Made by a program: the position numbers and the translations under genes. Under the pieces are notes generated by a model that was not told the DNA's origin, did not search any database, and worked only from the letters and a program-made list of their open reading frames with translations. DNA of 64,000 bases from DATLXH01 sp035576005 (GTDB lineage: Bacteria; Acidobacteriota; Thermoanaerobaculia; Gp7-AA8). This document shows positions 26,620 to 35,850 of the stretch, in pieces (the stretch's first letter is position 1; each line of letters begins with the position of its first letter). Location: contig DATLXH010000157.1 in assembly GCA_035576005.1 (NCBI GenBank), positions 18,041-82,040 of the forward strand, given 5' to 3'.

Positions 26620-28590
26620 TCAAGAGGACCTGACCTCGCCTGTTGCGAACGCGACGAGATTCGCGATGGCGATCGGCTTCGTCACGTCGCCGGTTAGCGT
26701 AGAGGCCGGAGCGTACTCGGGAATGAGCTGTTGAAGCGCGTGCAGGGCCGCTGGCGCGTCGAGGTGGGCGCGTGACGTGCGCTCCATCCAGGCGGCGATG
26801 CGCTCATGCTGCGGTTGCGTTGATTCCGTGATGACGATCTGAGGGTGCACCGTAGGACGGATGTCTTCCCCCTCCAAGCGAATCTCTTCAAAGAGCTTCT
26901 CGCCGGAACGCATACCCGTAAAAACGATAGGAATGTCGTCTTCCGTATGGTTCGAGAGGCGAATGAGGTCTCTTGCAAGATCGGCGATCTTGACCGGCTC
27001 GCCCATATCGAGCATGAAAATGTGCCCTGCCACGCCGAGCGTTGCCGCCTGCAGGACAAGCGAGATCGCCTCTGAAGTGCGGATGAAGTAGCGCGTGACG
27101 TCGGGATGCGTCACCGTCACCGGCCCACCCGCTGCGATCTGTTCCTTGAACAATGGGATGACGCTGCCGGAGGATCCGATCACGTTTCCGAAACGCACAA
27201 TCGTCAGCTTCATGTCGGAGTGCCGTGCAACGTCCAGCAGAAGGATCTCCGCCGCGCGTTTGGTCGCGCCCATTACGCTCGTAGGATTGATGGCTTTGTC
27301 AGTCGAGATGCAAACGAACCGCTCGACCGATGCCGTATTACAGATTTCTGCGAGCTTCCGCGTCGCAAGCGCGTTGTTGCGGAGGTACTCAGGTGGGTTT
27401 TCCTCGCCGAGCGGAACGTGCTTGTGAGCGGCGGCGTGAAGCACGATCTGCGGTCGCTCGCGCATGATTAGCGCGTCCATGATGTCCGCGTCGCCGATGT
27501 CGACGAGGTTCGCGGAGATGTTCGAGGAGACCCAACCCGTGTCTCGGCTCAGCCGTTTGCGCACCTCGTAAAGCGCGAATTCGGAGCGTTCCACGAGTGC
27601 GAGACTCTCGGGCTCGAATTGCAGAACCTGCGACGCCAGCTCCGATCCGATCGTTCCGCCCGCTCCCGTGACCAGGACGCGCTTGCCTTTGAAAAGCTCG
27701 CGGACCGGATTGCCGGGGAGCTCGATCTTCTCACGGCGTAGGAGATCTTCGACGTTCACGGGCCGCAACTGCGTGACGTGGACCTTCCCGCTGACCAGAT
27801 GGTCGATTCCGGGGATCGTCTTGAAGGGGAGGTCGGCGTCCGACAGGTGCCGGATGACCTCGCGAATCCGTTTTCCCGAGGCGCTGGGAATGGCGATGAG
27901 CGCTTCGTCCACCGAGAGACCGTCGGCGATCTCTGCCGTCCTTTCAATCGGTCCTCGCACTTCGATGCCGCGGATCTGCGAGCCCCACTTGGCGCGGTGA
28001 TCGTCAATGAAGGAGACCACGCTCATGCCGAGCCGCGGGCGATGCTGGATCTCGCGTGCCAGGGCTTCGCCCGCGTCTCCCGCGCCGATGATCACGACTT
28101 TCTTAAGATTCGGTGCAGGCCCATTTTTCTCGCGCGTCCGGTCGCGGCCGACCCGGATGGCAACCCGTGCGCCAAAAAGCGTAAGTAACGAGAAGGCCCA
28201 GTCGATGAGCAACACGCCTCGGGGTCCAGTCACATGTTGCTTCAGTCCGAAATTGTCACCGAGGTACCAGAGACCCACGAGAACCGCCAGGGCAGAGGTG
28301 AGGCCTACGACGAGACGGAGGACGTCGCTGATGCCGACGTATCTCCACCATCCTCGATAGAAGCCTAAGGCTGCGCCGGCCAGTAGCTGGACTCCCACGA
28401 CGTAGGGGATCCCCTCTTTGAAGGATTCGAGGAACTCCGGCGGGATGCTGAATTCGAAGCGGAGGAGCCAGGCGAAGACGTAACAGAGGGTGAAGACGAA
28501 GGCGTGGAAGAGAAAGAGCATCGCTACGCGGGCCGCCGTGACGCGGGCGAGGAACGAGGAAATGAGCCCCTTGGGCCGCGGATCGGTCAT
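26620..28590 (-). CDS. wbpM: WbpM/CapD-like membrane UDP-HexNAc 4,6-dehydratase
   Basis: A 656-residue inner-membrane dehydratase. About four N-terminal helices (residues ~15-120) are followed by a CoA-binding-like Rossmann domain (VVIIGAGDAGEALAREIQH) and a C-terminal SDR dehydratase (VLVTGAGGTIGSELASQVLQ, ASALKQ-equivalent HAAAHKHVPLGEENP, and the Ser-Met-Lys site STDKAINPTSVMGATKR, with Met in place of Tyr as in WbpM). It makes UDP-4-keto-6-deoxy-GlcNAc, precursor for QuiNAc, D-FucNAc or bacillosamine-type sugars and possibly for the nonulosonate branch, which lacks its own soluble dehydratase here. wbpM ends the P. aeruginosa-like gene set. Confidence 0.94.
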   Translation of the reverse strand: MTDPRPKGLISSFLARVTAARVAMLFLFHAFVFTLCYVFAWLLRFEFSIPPEFLESFKEGIPYVVGVQLLAGAALGFYRGWWRYVGISDVLRLVVGLTSALAVLVGLWYLGDNFGLKQHVTGPRGVLLIDWAFSLLTLFGARVAIRVGRDRTREKNGPAPNLKKVVIIGAGDAGEALAREIQHRPRLGMSVVSFIDDHRAKWGSQIRGIEVRGPIERTAEIADGLSVDEALIAIPSASGKRIREVIRHLSDADLPFKTIPGIDHLVSGKVHVTQLRPVNVEDLLRREKIELPGNPVRELFKGKRVLVTGAGGTIGSELASQVLQFEPESLALVERSEFALYEVRKRLSRDTGWVSSNISANLVDIGDADIMDALIMRERPQIVLHAAAHKHVPLGEENPPEYLRNNALATRKLAEICNTASVERFVCISTDKAINPTSVMGATKRAAEILLLDVARHSDMKLTIVRFGNVIGSSGSVIPLFKEQIAAGGPVTVTHPDVTRYFIRTSEAISLVLQAATLGVAGHIFMLDMGEPVKIADLARDLIRLSNHTEDDIPIVFTGMRSGEKLFEEIRLEGEDIRPTVHPQIVITESTQPQHERIAAWMERTSRAHLDAPAALHALQQLIPEYAPASTLTGDVTKPIAIANLVAFATGEVRSS

Positions 28591-28780
28591 GAGGGTTTTC
28601 GCTCCCTGAGCCTTCAGGGGAGGGAGAGTCGTGTGCGTGAGACGTCATTATAAGGAAGTCAGGGGTGCTTGTGGGAATTTGTGCGTATGAGCTTGCGGAG
28701 CTCAGGGCATTGGGCGAGGGATTCCGCCACCCGAAGCCAGGAGGGACGCCTGCGCTACACGGATAGCTCACGGCGCCGCG
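28591..28780. promoter_or_regulatory. Upstream region of the wbpM-like gene
   Basis: About 190 nt between the minus-strand dehydratase and a plus-strand hypothetical frame. It should hold the promoter for the dehydratase; I see no unambiguous -35/-10 pair or operator. Confidence 0.3.
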
Positions 28781-29122
28781 ATGCCCGGATTGATCGATTC
28801 ATTTGTAGGCTTCAGGTCCTTCCATGCCCGCGAGGTCCAGGCAATCGCATTCGGCGACGGAGCGGAGGGCTGGCCCGCTCAATTGCTGCCTGGCTGGGCA
28901 TCTACGAAGGGCGAAGGGCTGCGCGTCATTGCGCAAACTCTTCGGCTACTCAGCGCGAGCCGCATCACGCAGCTGGCCGCCGAGTGCGCCAAGCTGCTGC
29001 GATGCGACAGACTTCTGCAACAGCTGGTCGCCGATGCACGTCTCGCCACCGCCTGGATCGCTGTCAGTCGGCTTTCCGCTCCGAGCGCATCACACGATGC
29101 ATTGAGCGACGCTGCGCTTTGA
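28781..29122 (+). CDS. Hypothetical protein, possibly a fragment
   Basis: A 113-residue frame that I do not recognise, with an alanine/leucine-rich helical composition (TLRLLSASRITQLAAECAKL) and GC-rich third positions like real genes of the window. No strong ribosome site precedes ATG 28781. After the stop, another frame continues with plausible helical sequence (QYRQAFAASNAFRRMLLESL), which suggests a frameshifted or truncated gene next to the IS110 relic rather than a complete one. Confidence 0.3.
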   Translation: MPGLIDSFVGFRSFHAREVQAIAFGDGAEGWPAQLLPGWASTKGEGLRVIAQTLRLLSASRITQLAAECAKLLRCDRLLQQLVADARLATAWIAVSRLSAPSASHDALSDAAL

Positions 29123-29276
29123 CCGGGGCTCAGTACCGTCAGGCCTTCGCTGCCTCCAACGCTTTCCGGCGGATGTTGCTCGAATCCCTGCTCCAAAACC
29201 CCCAACCGAGATTATCGAACGGTCATAGAAGCCTCTTTCCGTGCGGGCCTGACTGATGAATCTCGCCTTTCGACAC

Positions 29277-29336
29277 TTGACTCAAGTTCCGACCCCTTGA
29301 CTCAAGCTCCGACCCCTTGACTCAAGCTCTGATACG
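29277..29336. repeat. 20-bp unit repeated three times in tandem
   Basis: TTGACTCAAGTTCCGACCCC (29277-29296) is followed by TTGACTCAAGCTCCGACCCC (29297-29316) and a third unit that keeps TTGACTCAAGCTC and diverges at the end. It lies 65 nt before the transposase ATG, in what would be the left non-coding end of the IS110-type element. Confidence 0.9.
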
Positions 29337-29400
29337 CATATAGCAGGCGTGCCGACGTTCGTGCGGAGCGGCGTACGATCGGCACCGAAAGGAGCCTGCG

Positions 29401-30141
29401 ATGAATACTTATGCTGCGATCGATCTTCACTCGAACAACGGAGTCCTCACGATCATTGATGAGACCGACAAGGTTCTGCGGCAACGGAAGCTTCCCAACG
29501 AGCTGGGCGCATTCGTAAACGAGCTCGAGCCATTCCGCGCCACGCTCAAAGGTGTGGCGATCGAGTCGACGTTTAACTGGTACTGGCTCGTCGACGGATT
29601 GGTCTCGCATGACTTTCCGGCGATGCTGGTGAACACGGCAGCGATTCAGCAGTACAACGGCCTCAAACGCACCGACGATCAGTACGACACGTGGTGGCTC
29701 GCCCACATGATGCGTCTGGGTATTCTGCCGACACGACACATCGTGCCGCGGCAGGAGCGCGCCGTGCGCGGTCTGTTTCGGAAGCGACTTCGTCTGGTGC
29801 AACAGCGCACCGCAAACATCCTGAGCATCCAGAACCTGGAGCAAAGAAACCGGGGGACGAAAATCGCAGTGAAGGAAGTCAAGAAACTTACTGCAGTGCG
29901 AGTGCACGAGCTTTACGACAACGACGATCTCGCTCTGGCGATTACCACGACGCTGAATGTCATCACCGCGCTCACCGAGCAAATCAATGCTCTCGCAGAG
30001 GCAAAGCGTTATTACGATCGGAAGAGCGCAAAGACAAACACCATCGTTGCGACCAAGGCGATCGCGCACAAGCTCGCACGGGCCTGCTTCTACGTCCTGC
30101 GGGATCAGGTGCCGTTCGATCCCAAGAGAGTATTCGTGTGA
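29401..30141 (+). mobile_element. IS110-family transposase with internal deletion
   Basis: A 246-residue IS110-family protein against the usual 330-400. The N-terminal DEDD RuvC-like domain looks intact: Asp8 (YAAIDLHSNNG), Glu55 (GVAIESTFNWYWLVD) and Asp92/93/96 (RTDDQYDTWWLAHMMRLG). After a helical part to about residue 195 the frame jumps to a typical family C-terminus (IVATKAIAHKLARACFYVLRDQ), so most of the Transposase_20 domain with its catalytic Ser is missing. The element is therefore probably inactive. ATG 29401 is preceded by AAAGGAGCC. It lies on the border between the two polysaccharide modules. Confidence 0.9.
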
Positions 30142-30899
30142 GAGCTTGTCCGGTGCGGTCAGCCAGCATTGGGGTTGGATATCCAAGCCACGAGCTCTGA
30201 TTGGAGGCCGCACCGGCCAGGGAAGTTGGAGCTATGATGTCCGCGACGAGCGCGAGGGGCCACGAGGGGTTGGACGCCGGAGCAGCAATGCGCCGGCGAG
30301 CCACGAGTTCTGTGCACCTTCCAATTGGACACGCGCTCGTTTTTTACCGATACGTTTCTGGGACGCGAGACGCGTCAGGGGCGATGCCGGCTCAACAGCC
30401 GGCTGATGCCTTGATCCTGATGGGTGACTGGAGCGGACACCATGCCGACTCCGCACGATCGAAACAACGGGACAGCAGACCTTCAGTTACCAACTTCGCG
30501 ACCGCCGTTATCAGCAGCGGCTAAACGCCGCTAGGGATTTGCCCGCCCATATTGACAATGCCTGCTAATGGGCGACCCCAAGGCTCCCCCAAGGCTCCCG
30601 ACCCAAGGCTCCCAGGGCTCGCCAAGGGCTCGACCTTGATCTCGCGTGTGGCCCTACAGTCGCCGGGATTCGTGCATCCGATCACGGGGGAGAAGCTCCT
30701 TCACCGGGCTGCCAATCTGACCATGGTTGATCGCAAGCCTCGATCGTTTTTCACTGGCAGTTGGCGTCACGGCCGCAGTCGCCATTGGGGCTGCGAGGCA
30801 AGGGAGCAGACGTTGCTCTCCCGTCATTCCATTCGATGGCGTAGATGATGACTGCTGGTCTGCACGAGTATAGTACGTGGCTAAGCGTAGGGGGCACGG
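30142..30899. other. Non-coding stretch downstream of the IS110 relic
   Basis: About 760 nt without a convincing gene. The first ~60 nt look like an IS110 right end, with an imperfect inverted pair GGTGCGG (about 30148) and CCGCACC (about 30208). Around 30577-30616 the sequence CCAAGGCTCCC occurs three times at short spacing. Open frames here have low-complexity composition and no ribosome sites. The last part should hold the promoter of the methyltransferase gene. Confidence 0.5.
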
Positions 30900-31520
30900 A
30901 TGGAGATCAGTCAAGTTTTGCGTTCCGGGTTTGGCAGGCTATTCATGAGAGCACAAGGCGTTAGAGGGTCGATATCGATGGTGCCGCCCAACGTCGCATT
31001 CGTGCACTATGGATGTGGCAGTGTCGTTCGCCCGAAATGGCTCAACCTCGATATTTATCCGGCATTCCTGGTGCAGTCAGAGCTGCGTCCACATTATCAG
31101 CAGGTCTCCCTCGCTCACGTGCACCCGTTCCCCGATAACTCGTTTGCATTTGCGTACTGTGAGGATCTGATCGAGCATCTGTCTCAATCCGATTCGTTGA
31201 CGTTTCTCACTGAGGTGTTCAGAACGCTAAAGGAGGGTGGAGTGTTTCGTCTGTCATCTCCTGGTTTGCGAGGCGTTTTGCGTCGACACTACCGAGCTGC
31301 TACCTATAGTGCCGCGATCGTAGGCAAGAGTGAGGCGTACACACCCTGGGGCCACGTTCACTTCTACTGTGAGGAATCGCTAGAACTAGTGGCGCGACAT
31401 ATTGGATTCAGAAATATTACGTTCCACGGGTTCGGCGAGTCGCAACACGATGAGTTTCGCGGGATGGATACTCGACAGAACCAGGCCGATCTCAATCTTT
31501 TCGCGGAGCTGACGAAGTAG
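30900..31520 (+). CDS. Class-I SAM-dependent methyltransferase-like protein
   Basis: A 206-residue protein of the Methyltransf_11-like group often found in polysaccharide loci. VHYGCGSVVRPKWLNLDIYP is the SAM-binding motif region, HPFPDNSFAFAYCEDLIEHL the motif with the conserved EHL, and LTEVFRTLKEGGVFRLSSPG the LKPGG-like strand. It opens module B and is transcribed alone, facing the Wzz-like gene. Substrate is unknown; methylation of a repeat-unit sugar or chain end is a reasonable inference. Confidence 0.82.
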   Translation: MEISQVLRSGFGRLFMRAQGVRGSISMVPPNVAFVHYGCGSVVRPKWLNLDIYPAFLVQSELRPHYQQVSLAHVHPFPDNSFAFAYCEDLIEHLSQSDSLTFLTEVFRTLKEGGVFRLSSPGLRGVLRRHYRAATYSAAIVGKSEAYTPWGHVHFYCEESLELVARHIGFRNITFHGFGESQHDEFRGMDTRQNQADLNLFAELTK

Positions 31521-31593
31521 CGGCAGTTTCAAACCGTGATCCCTCTCTTCGCGACACCCTCGAGATCACATCGTTCGGTGACGGGCTCCGGTC

Positions 31594-31740
31594 GTGGCGG
31601 CATGGACCACTTACACTTTTTACCTGGTCTCATACGACATCTTTGTCTGGACGAAGTTTGTACTGTCCGACATGCTTTTTCTCCTCAGCGCGTTTGCCAT
31701 CTTCTATTTTGATCTCGACAAAATTAATTCATGCCGACAG
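31594..31740 (+). pseudogene. Fragment of a GT39-type membrane glycosyltransferase
   Basis: The start of a plus-strand frame here reads WTTYTFYLVSYDIFVWTKFV followed by LSDMLFLLSAFAIFYF, two hydrophobic stretches joined by a short loop. This resembles an internal segment of ArnT/PMT-like transferases (a WSK-L-SD-LF pattern), but nothing before or after it continues the family, and the rest of the frame runs antisense into the Wzz-like gene. Probably a relic. Confidence 0.35.
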
Positions 31741-31769
31741 TTCAAAGAGCCGAGGCATAGCGCTCATAG

Positions 31770-33416
31770 TCAGACGTGCGGAGGGGTGCCGTTGACCAGG
31801 GGCTCGCCAACATTGACGCGCTCGACGCGGCGCGTCTGTCGAGTCATCATCTCGTCCTCGCTCCGGAGACGCCCATGTAGAAGGCATCCGAGTAAGACCA
31901 GAGGAACGGAGATGAGCATGAGGATCAAGCCGGGCAGTAGGAGCTTGCTCACGAACAGCGATCTCTCCACGATTCGGGATGATGGAGACGTCACGCTGTA
32001 GAGCACGTTCGAAGCATTCAACTGCTGCGACAGGAGTTGATAGATTGAATCAACCTGGTTCACGACCAGAACGGTTTCCTCGAAAGCCTGCTGGAATTGT
32101 TGCCGGATTGACTGCTCGACCTGCTCGTTGGTCGTAGCGCGAGCCTCGAAACCGGCAAGCGACGCGAGTAGAGTCTGGTAATAAGCAACCTCAGTTTGTA
32201 GAGGAACGGCACTGAGGGATTCTTCGCGAATGTTGTCGGAGAGCTTTCTCCGGTACTCGAGGTCGCTTGCCTGTTCGCTGATCTGAATCAAACGATCCAG
32301 GAAGCTTTCACTGAACTGCGGAATGACGGTATCTCCAGTCAGTCCTCGGCCACCCGCCGACGTTCTGTCCGTGCTGTCGCGATCTGCGGCACGTTCGCCC
32401 GGCTTCTGCTGGAGGTATGTATTGAGAGCGTCGTGATGGATGCGGAGTCTTCGCTCGTGCTCCTGAACCTCTATTTCGTTTTGTTCCAGCTGGGCTCGAA
32501 GGAATCGGATCGAACCAGTGGCGTCTTTCGCTGCGCCTCGTGCCCTGACGGTTTCGAGAAGAGGTTGAAGCCGGTATCTTAGAATTTCGTTGAGCTGCAG
32601 CTGTATCTCAGCCAGCGAAACCTTGCGAGGGCCGACCCTGAGCACCTTCGATCCCGGAGTGGCCATGAGATCTGAGACGTTCCGTTGGATCCTTCGGAGC
32701 TTGGACCGGAGTATGTCGGTGGCAACCAGGTAGTCATACTCTCGGAGTTTCGTCTCATCGAGAATGTTTCGGGAAAGCAGAGGAAAGTTCAACCGCAAGG
32801 CGCCTCTTTCCTTGACCGACTGATCGGACCACAGAGTGACCGCATCGGAAAGGATTTTCTGGGACAACGCCGGAGGGATGTGACCTCGGTTCCTGCGATC
32901 AACCAGACTCAGCGTGAACTCGGTGTTGCTCAACGACTGGCGCTTGAGGCGGAATTCACCTTCCAGTCTTTCACGCTCCACAGCACCGAGTTTTGCGTCG
33001 GTGAACTTCGCGCCATACTCACGGTCCAGGGCGTCGATGGCCGGATTGGCTGCAGCTACGAAGAGCATGCTCTTGAACCGGGGAAAGGGTATGTAGCGCT
33101 TGAGATCGTTGTCTTCGTAGACGCGAATGAGAACAGGCGTACTGAGAAGATCTGTAGGACTGAACCGCGTGCCGTTCGGGTAAGTTCCCTTCTCCGCGCC
33201 TTCGAACTCGATCCGGAACCCGATGGTGGTAACCGCTTGACTGGGTGCTATCTGGTATCGGATTGCGACGTAGATTGTGTAGAGCAGGGCGATCGCGCCG
33301 AGGGTGCCTGCGATGACGTTCCTGTATGCCCAGAGAGTATCGAAGATCGCGCGAAGCGAAATGGCGGGCGGCTCGGAATCATCGTAACTAGGGTCGGTCG
33401 AGGTTCTTGGCTGCAT
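31770..33416 (-). CDS. wzz: Wzz-like polysaccharide co-polymerase (chain-length regulator)
   Basis: A 548-residue protein with the PCP topology: a transmembrane helix near residues 33-55 (VIAGTLGAIALLYTIYVAIRY), a long periplasmic region rich in coiled coil (about 150-480) and a second helix near 495-520 (LLLPGLILMLISVPLVLLGC) with a short charged tail. No Walker motifs or tyrosine-rich tail, so it lacks the fused kinase of Wzc. It presumably sets chain length together with the Wzy of module B. It is larger than classical Wzz (about 330 residues) and has atypical central sequence. It is read in the same direction as gmd, 174 nt downstream of it. Confidence 0.82.
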   Translation of the reverse strand: MQPRTSTDPSYDDSEPPAISLRAIFDTLWAYRNVIAGTLGAIALLYTIYVAIRYQIAPSQAVTTIGFRIEFEGAEKGTYPNGTRFSPTDLLSTPVLIRVYEDNDLKRYIPFPRFKSMLFVAAANPAIDALDREYGAKFTDAKLGAVERERLEGEFRLKRQSLSNTEFTLSLVDRRNRGHIPPALSQKILSDAVTLWSDQSVKERGALRLNFPLLSRNILDETKLREYDYLVATDILRSKLRRIQRNVSDLMATPGSKVLRVGPRKVSLAEIQLQLNEILRYRLQPLLETVRARGAAKDATGSIRFLRAQLEQNEIEVQEHERRLRIHHDALNTYLQQKPGERAADRDSTDRTSAGGRGLTGDTVIPQFSESFLDRLIQISEQASDLEYRRKLSDNIREESLSAVPLQTEVAYYQTLLASLAGFEARATTNEQVEQSIRQQFQQAFEETVLVVNQVDSIYQLLSQQLNASNVLYSVTSPSSRIVERSLFVSKLLLPGLILMLISVPLVLLGCLLHGRLRSEDEMMTRQTRRVERVNVGEPLVNGTPPHV

Positions 33417-33590
33417 GATTCTCCTGGGATGTCGGGTCTGGCAGTTTCGACAGAGGATACTGGGAGGGGCAACGGGCGTCTACTTTCCGATGGTCAGGTC
33501 CGCCGTCTGAACCGGGGACATCGCCGCGGATAGTATGTGTCGCGTGGATCATTCCGCCGCCACGCAGAAGGTGACTACGACGCCTCGCTG

Positions 33591-34604
33591 CTACGTGCCG
33601 GAGTCTTTCAGCAGGAGCTCCTGCCCGGCCAGTCGCAGGTCATGATCCACCATGATCTTGACGAGTTGCTTAAAATCAACCTCTGGCGCCCAGCCGAGGA
33701 TCCTTTTTGCCTTGGAAGCATCACCTATGAGCAAGTCCACCTCCGTGGGTCGATAGTAGCGAGGATCGATCTCTACGTACCGGGACCAATCGAGGTCGAG
33801 GTATCCGAAGACTTCAGTGAGAAATTCTTTCACGGACCGGGTCTCGCCAGTTGCGATGACGAAGTCGTCGGCCTGCTCCGTTTGTAACATCAGCCACATT
33901 GCCTTCACATAGTCCCTGGCGTAGCCCCAGTCGCGCTTGGCCTCGAGGTTCCCAAGAAACAGTTTCTTCTGGAGACCTAATTTGATTCGCGTAGCGGCGC
34001 GGGTGATTTTTCGAGTGACGAAAGTTTCCCCCCTTCGCTCGGATTCGTGATTGAACAGAATCCCGTTGCAGGCAAACAGATCGTAGGATTCGCGGTAGTT
34101 CACCACGATGTGGTAGGCATATGCCTTGGCGCAGGCATAGGGGGATCTCGGATAGAAGGGAGTCGTTTCGCGCTGGGGTATCTCAGCGACCTTGCCGTAT
34201 AACTCGGACGAGGACGCCTGATAAAATCTGGGGCGCATTCCCGTCTCGCGAATCGCCTCGAGCAGCCGGACAGTTCCGAGGGCGGTGACTTCCGCCGTGT
34301 ACTCAGGCACGTCGAAGCTCACCCGGACGTGGGACTGAGCGCCGAGATTGTAGATCTCGTCGGGCTCTGTCTGGCGCAGGATCATGTTGAGCGAACTGGA
34401 ATCATTCAGGTCGCCGTACAGGAGAGTCAGGGCTGGTCCACTCTCGTGAGGATCGTGATAGAGGTGATCGATTCTGCCTGTATTGAAAGACGATGATCGT
34501 CGGATGACGCCGAAAACTTCATAGCCTTTTTCGAGCAGCAGTTCAGTGAGGAACGATCCGTCCTGCCCTGTGATGCCGGTGATGAGCGCTTTCTTCTTTT
34601 TCAT
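33591..34604 (-). CDS. gmd: GDP-mannose 4,6-dehydratase
   Basis: A 337-residue SDR that converts GDP-D-mannose to GDP-4-keto-6-deoxy-D-mannose. Signatures: ALITGITGQDGSFLTELLLE, VIRRSSSFNTGRIDHLY, YQASSSELYGKV and the catalytic YACAK (SPYACAKAYAYHIV). Length is at the short end of the family and complete. It is divergent from fcl (172 nt between starts), and the two together give GDP-L-fucose. A ManC/ManB pair for GDP-mannose is not in the window and must be elsewhere. Confidence 0.97.
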   Translation of the reverse strand: MKKKKALITGITGQDGSFLTELLLEKGYEVFGVIRRSSSFNTGRIDHLYHDPHESGPALTLLYGDLNDSSSLNMILRQTEPDEIYNLGAQSHVRVSFDVPEYTAEVTALGTVRLLEAIRETGMRPRFYQASSSELYGKVAEIPQRETTPFYPRSPYACAKAYAYHIVVNYRESYDLFACNGILFNHESERRGETFVTRKITRAATRIKLGLQKKLFLGNLEAKRDWGYARDYVKAMWLMLQTEQADDFVIATGETRSVKEFLTEVFGYLDLDWSRYVEIDPRYYRPTEVDLLIGDASKAKRILGWAPEVDFKQLVKIMVDHDLRLAGQELLLKDSGT

Positions 34605-34776
34605 TCAAACCTGGGTGGTTCATCGTAATTTTGTGCTGTTCTTTCCAAAGGTGCGAAATGAAACTGCGCGAGCCATGTTATCCACCGAGCAGCTTCTGCA
34701 TTCATCGTACACGCTATCGACGTCCCCGACCGCTCTGGGTTGATCATCGTTACTGGCGAGACGGCGGAGAGTCAAG
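34605..34776. promoter_or_regulatory. Divergent promoter region between gmd and fcl
   Basis: 172 nt separate the two divergent starts. The stretch is more AT-rich than its flanks near 34620-34665 and should hold both promoters. No perfect copy of the palindrome found before the MarR-type regulator was seen here. Confidence 0.45.
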
Positions 34777-35736
34777 ATGCCAATCATGAACCGTGAAAGC
34801 AATATTTTCGTAGCAGGACATCGAGGTCTCGTCGGTTCTGCCATCGTACGGAAGCTCCGCGCTCAGGGTGGCGTGAAGTTGCTGCTTCGCACCAGGAACG
34901 AGCTCGACCTGCTGAATCAGGCGGCGGTGAACCGGTTCTTCGAGGATAATCAGGTGGACGAGGTTTACCTGGCGGCGGCCCGCGTGGGGGGGATTTATGC
35001 GAACTCGACCAGGCAGACCGACTTTCTATACGAAAATCTCGTCATCGCGACAAACGTCATTCACGCGGCGGCCGAAGCCGGCGTCGCGAAGTTAATATTC
35101 TTTGGGAGCTCATGCATTTATCCACGGATGGCTCCGCAGCCCATCAAGGAGAGCTCCCTGCTCACCGGACCGCTCGAGCCGACCAACGAGGGGTATGCAC
35201 TGGCCAAGATCGCGGGGCTGAAGTTGTGCGAGCTCTATCGGCGGCAGTTCGGGAAGTCCTTCATTTCCGCGATGCCGACCAACCTGTACGGACCCGGCGA
35301 TAATTTCAGTGCCATGAGCTCTCATGTCATTCCGGGATTGATGCGGAGGTTCCATCAGGCGCGGGAAAGCGGGTTGAGAGAGGTGATCGTCTGGGGAACT
35401 GGAACTCCCCTGCGGGAGTTCCTCCATGTCGACGACCTTGCGGAAGCGTCGTTGTTGCTCATGAAGGTATACGACGAGGACTCGACGATCAACGTCGGAT
35501 CGAGTGAGGAACACACCATCAGTGAGCTTGCGGAGATGATGAAGCGCGCGGTAGGTTACGAAGGGACGATCGTGTTCGACCGCTCCAAACCTGACGGGAC
35601 TCCTCGCAAGATTCTGGACTCCTCGCGGATCGCAGCACTTGGCTGGAAGCCCTCCCGGGGCTTACAGCTGGGACTCGAAGAAACCTACCGATGGGCCTTG
35701 AGTGAGGGGGTTTTTCTCTCAGACCGCGAGCGTTGA
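34777..35736 (+). CDS. fcl: GDP-L-fucose synthase
   Basis: A 319-residue extended SDR that epimerises C3/C5 and reduces C4 of GDP-4-keto-6-deoxymannose. IFVAGHRGLVGSAIVRKL coenzyme motif; FFGSSCIYPRMAPQPIKES; catalytic Tyr-x3-Lys in GYALAKIAGLKLCELYRR; PTNLYGPGDNF; FLHVDDLAEA. Fully conserved length. It starts the plus-strand operon that runs through the regulator and the CDP-sugar genes, although a 114-nt gap before the regulator allows a separate promoter. Confidence 0.97.
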   Translation: MPIMNRESNIFVAGHRGLVGSAIVRKLRAQGGVKLLLRTRNELDLLNQAAVNRFFEDNQVDEVYLAAARVGGIYANSTRQTDFLYENLVIATNVIHAAAEAGVAKLIFFGSSCIYPRMAPQPIKESSLLTGPLEPTNEGYALAKIAGLKLCELYRRQFGKSFISAMPTNLYGPGDNFSAMSSHVIPGLMRRFHQARESGLREVIVWGTGTPLREFLHVDDLAEASLLLMKVYDEDSTINVGSSEEHTISELAEMMKRAVGYEGTIVFDRSKPDGTPRKILDSSRIAALGWKPSRGLQLGLEETYRWALSEGVFLSDRER

Positions 35737-35827
35737 GCGGCTCTGAGGAGCGATCGAAACCCCAGCTTCAATCAATCCCTAGTGCGCAGACTTGACTTCA
35801 GTGCGCCATCCTGCTCGAATGACGTGC

Positions 35828-35842
35828 GTTCAATCATTGAAC
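35828..35842. promoter_or_regulatory. Perfect 15-bp palindrome, candidate operator of the MarR-type regulator
   Basis: GTTCAAT-C-ATTGAAC is a perfect inverted repeat (7-1-7) that ends 8 nt before the regulator's ATG at 35851. MarR-family proteins bind short palindromes and usually repress their own gene, so this is a good operator candidate; binding here would block initiation of the regulator and possibly the downstream rfb operon. This is inference from position and symmetry. Confidence 0.6.
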
Positions 35843-35850
35843 ATACCTGC

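Noticed and set aside
29277..29336. Tandem repeat as a possible CRISPR array
   Set aside because: The three 20-bp units are directly adjacent with no spacers, and no cas genes are present.
30552..30848. 98-codon plus-strand open frame after the IS110 relic
   Set aside because: Its start falls in short direct repeats, it has low-complexity composition and no ribosome site.
32685..33533. 282-codon plus-strand open frame opposite the Wzz-like gene
   Set aside because: It is antisense to a better supported gene with clear transmembrane topology and shows no recognisable protein features.
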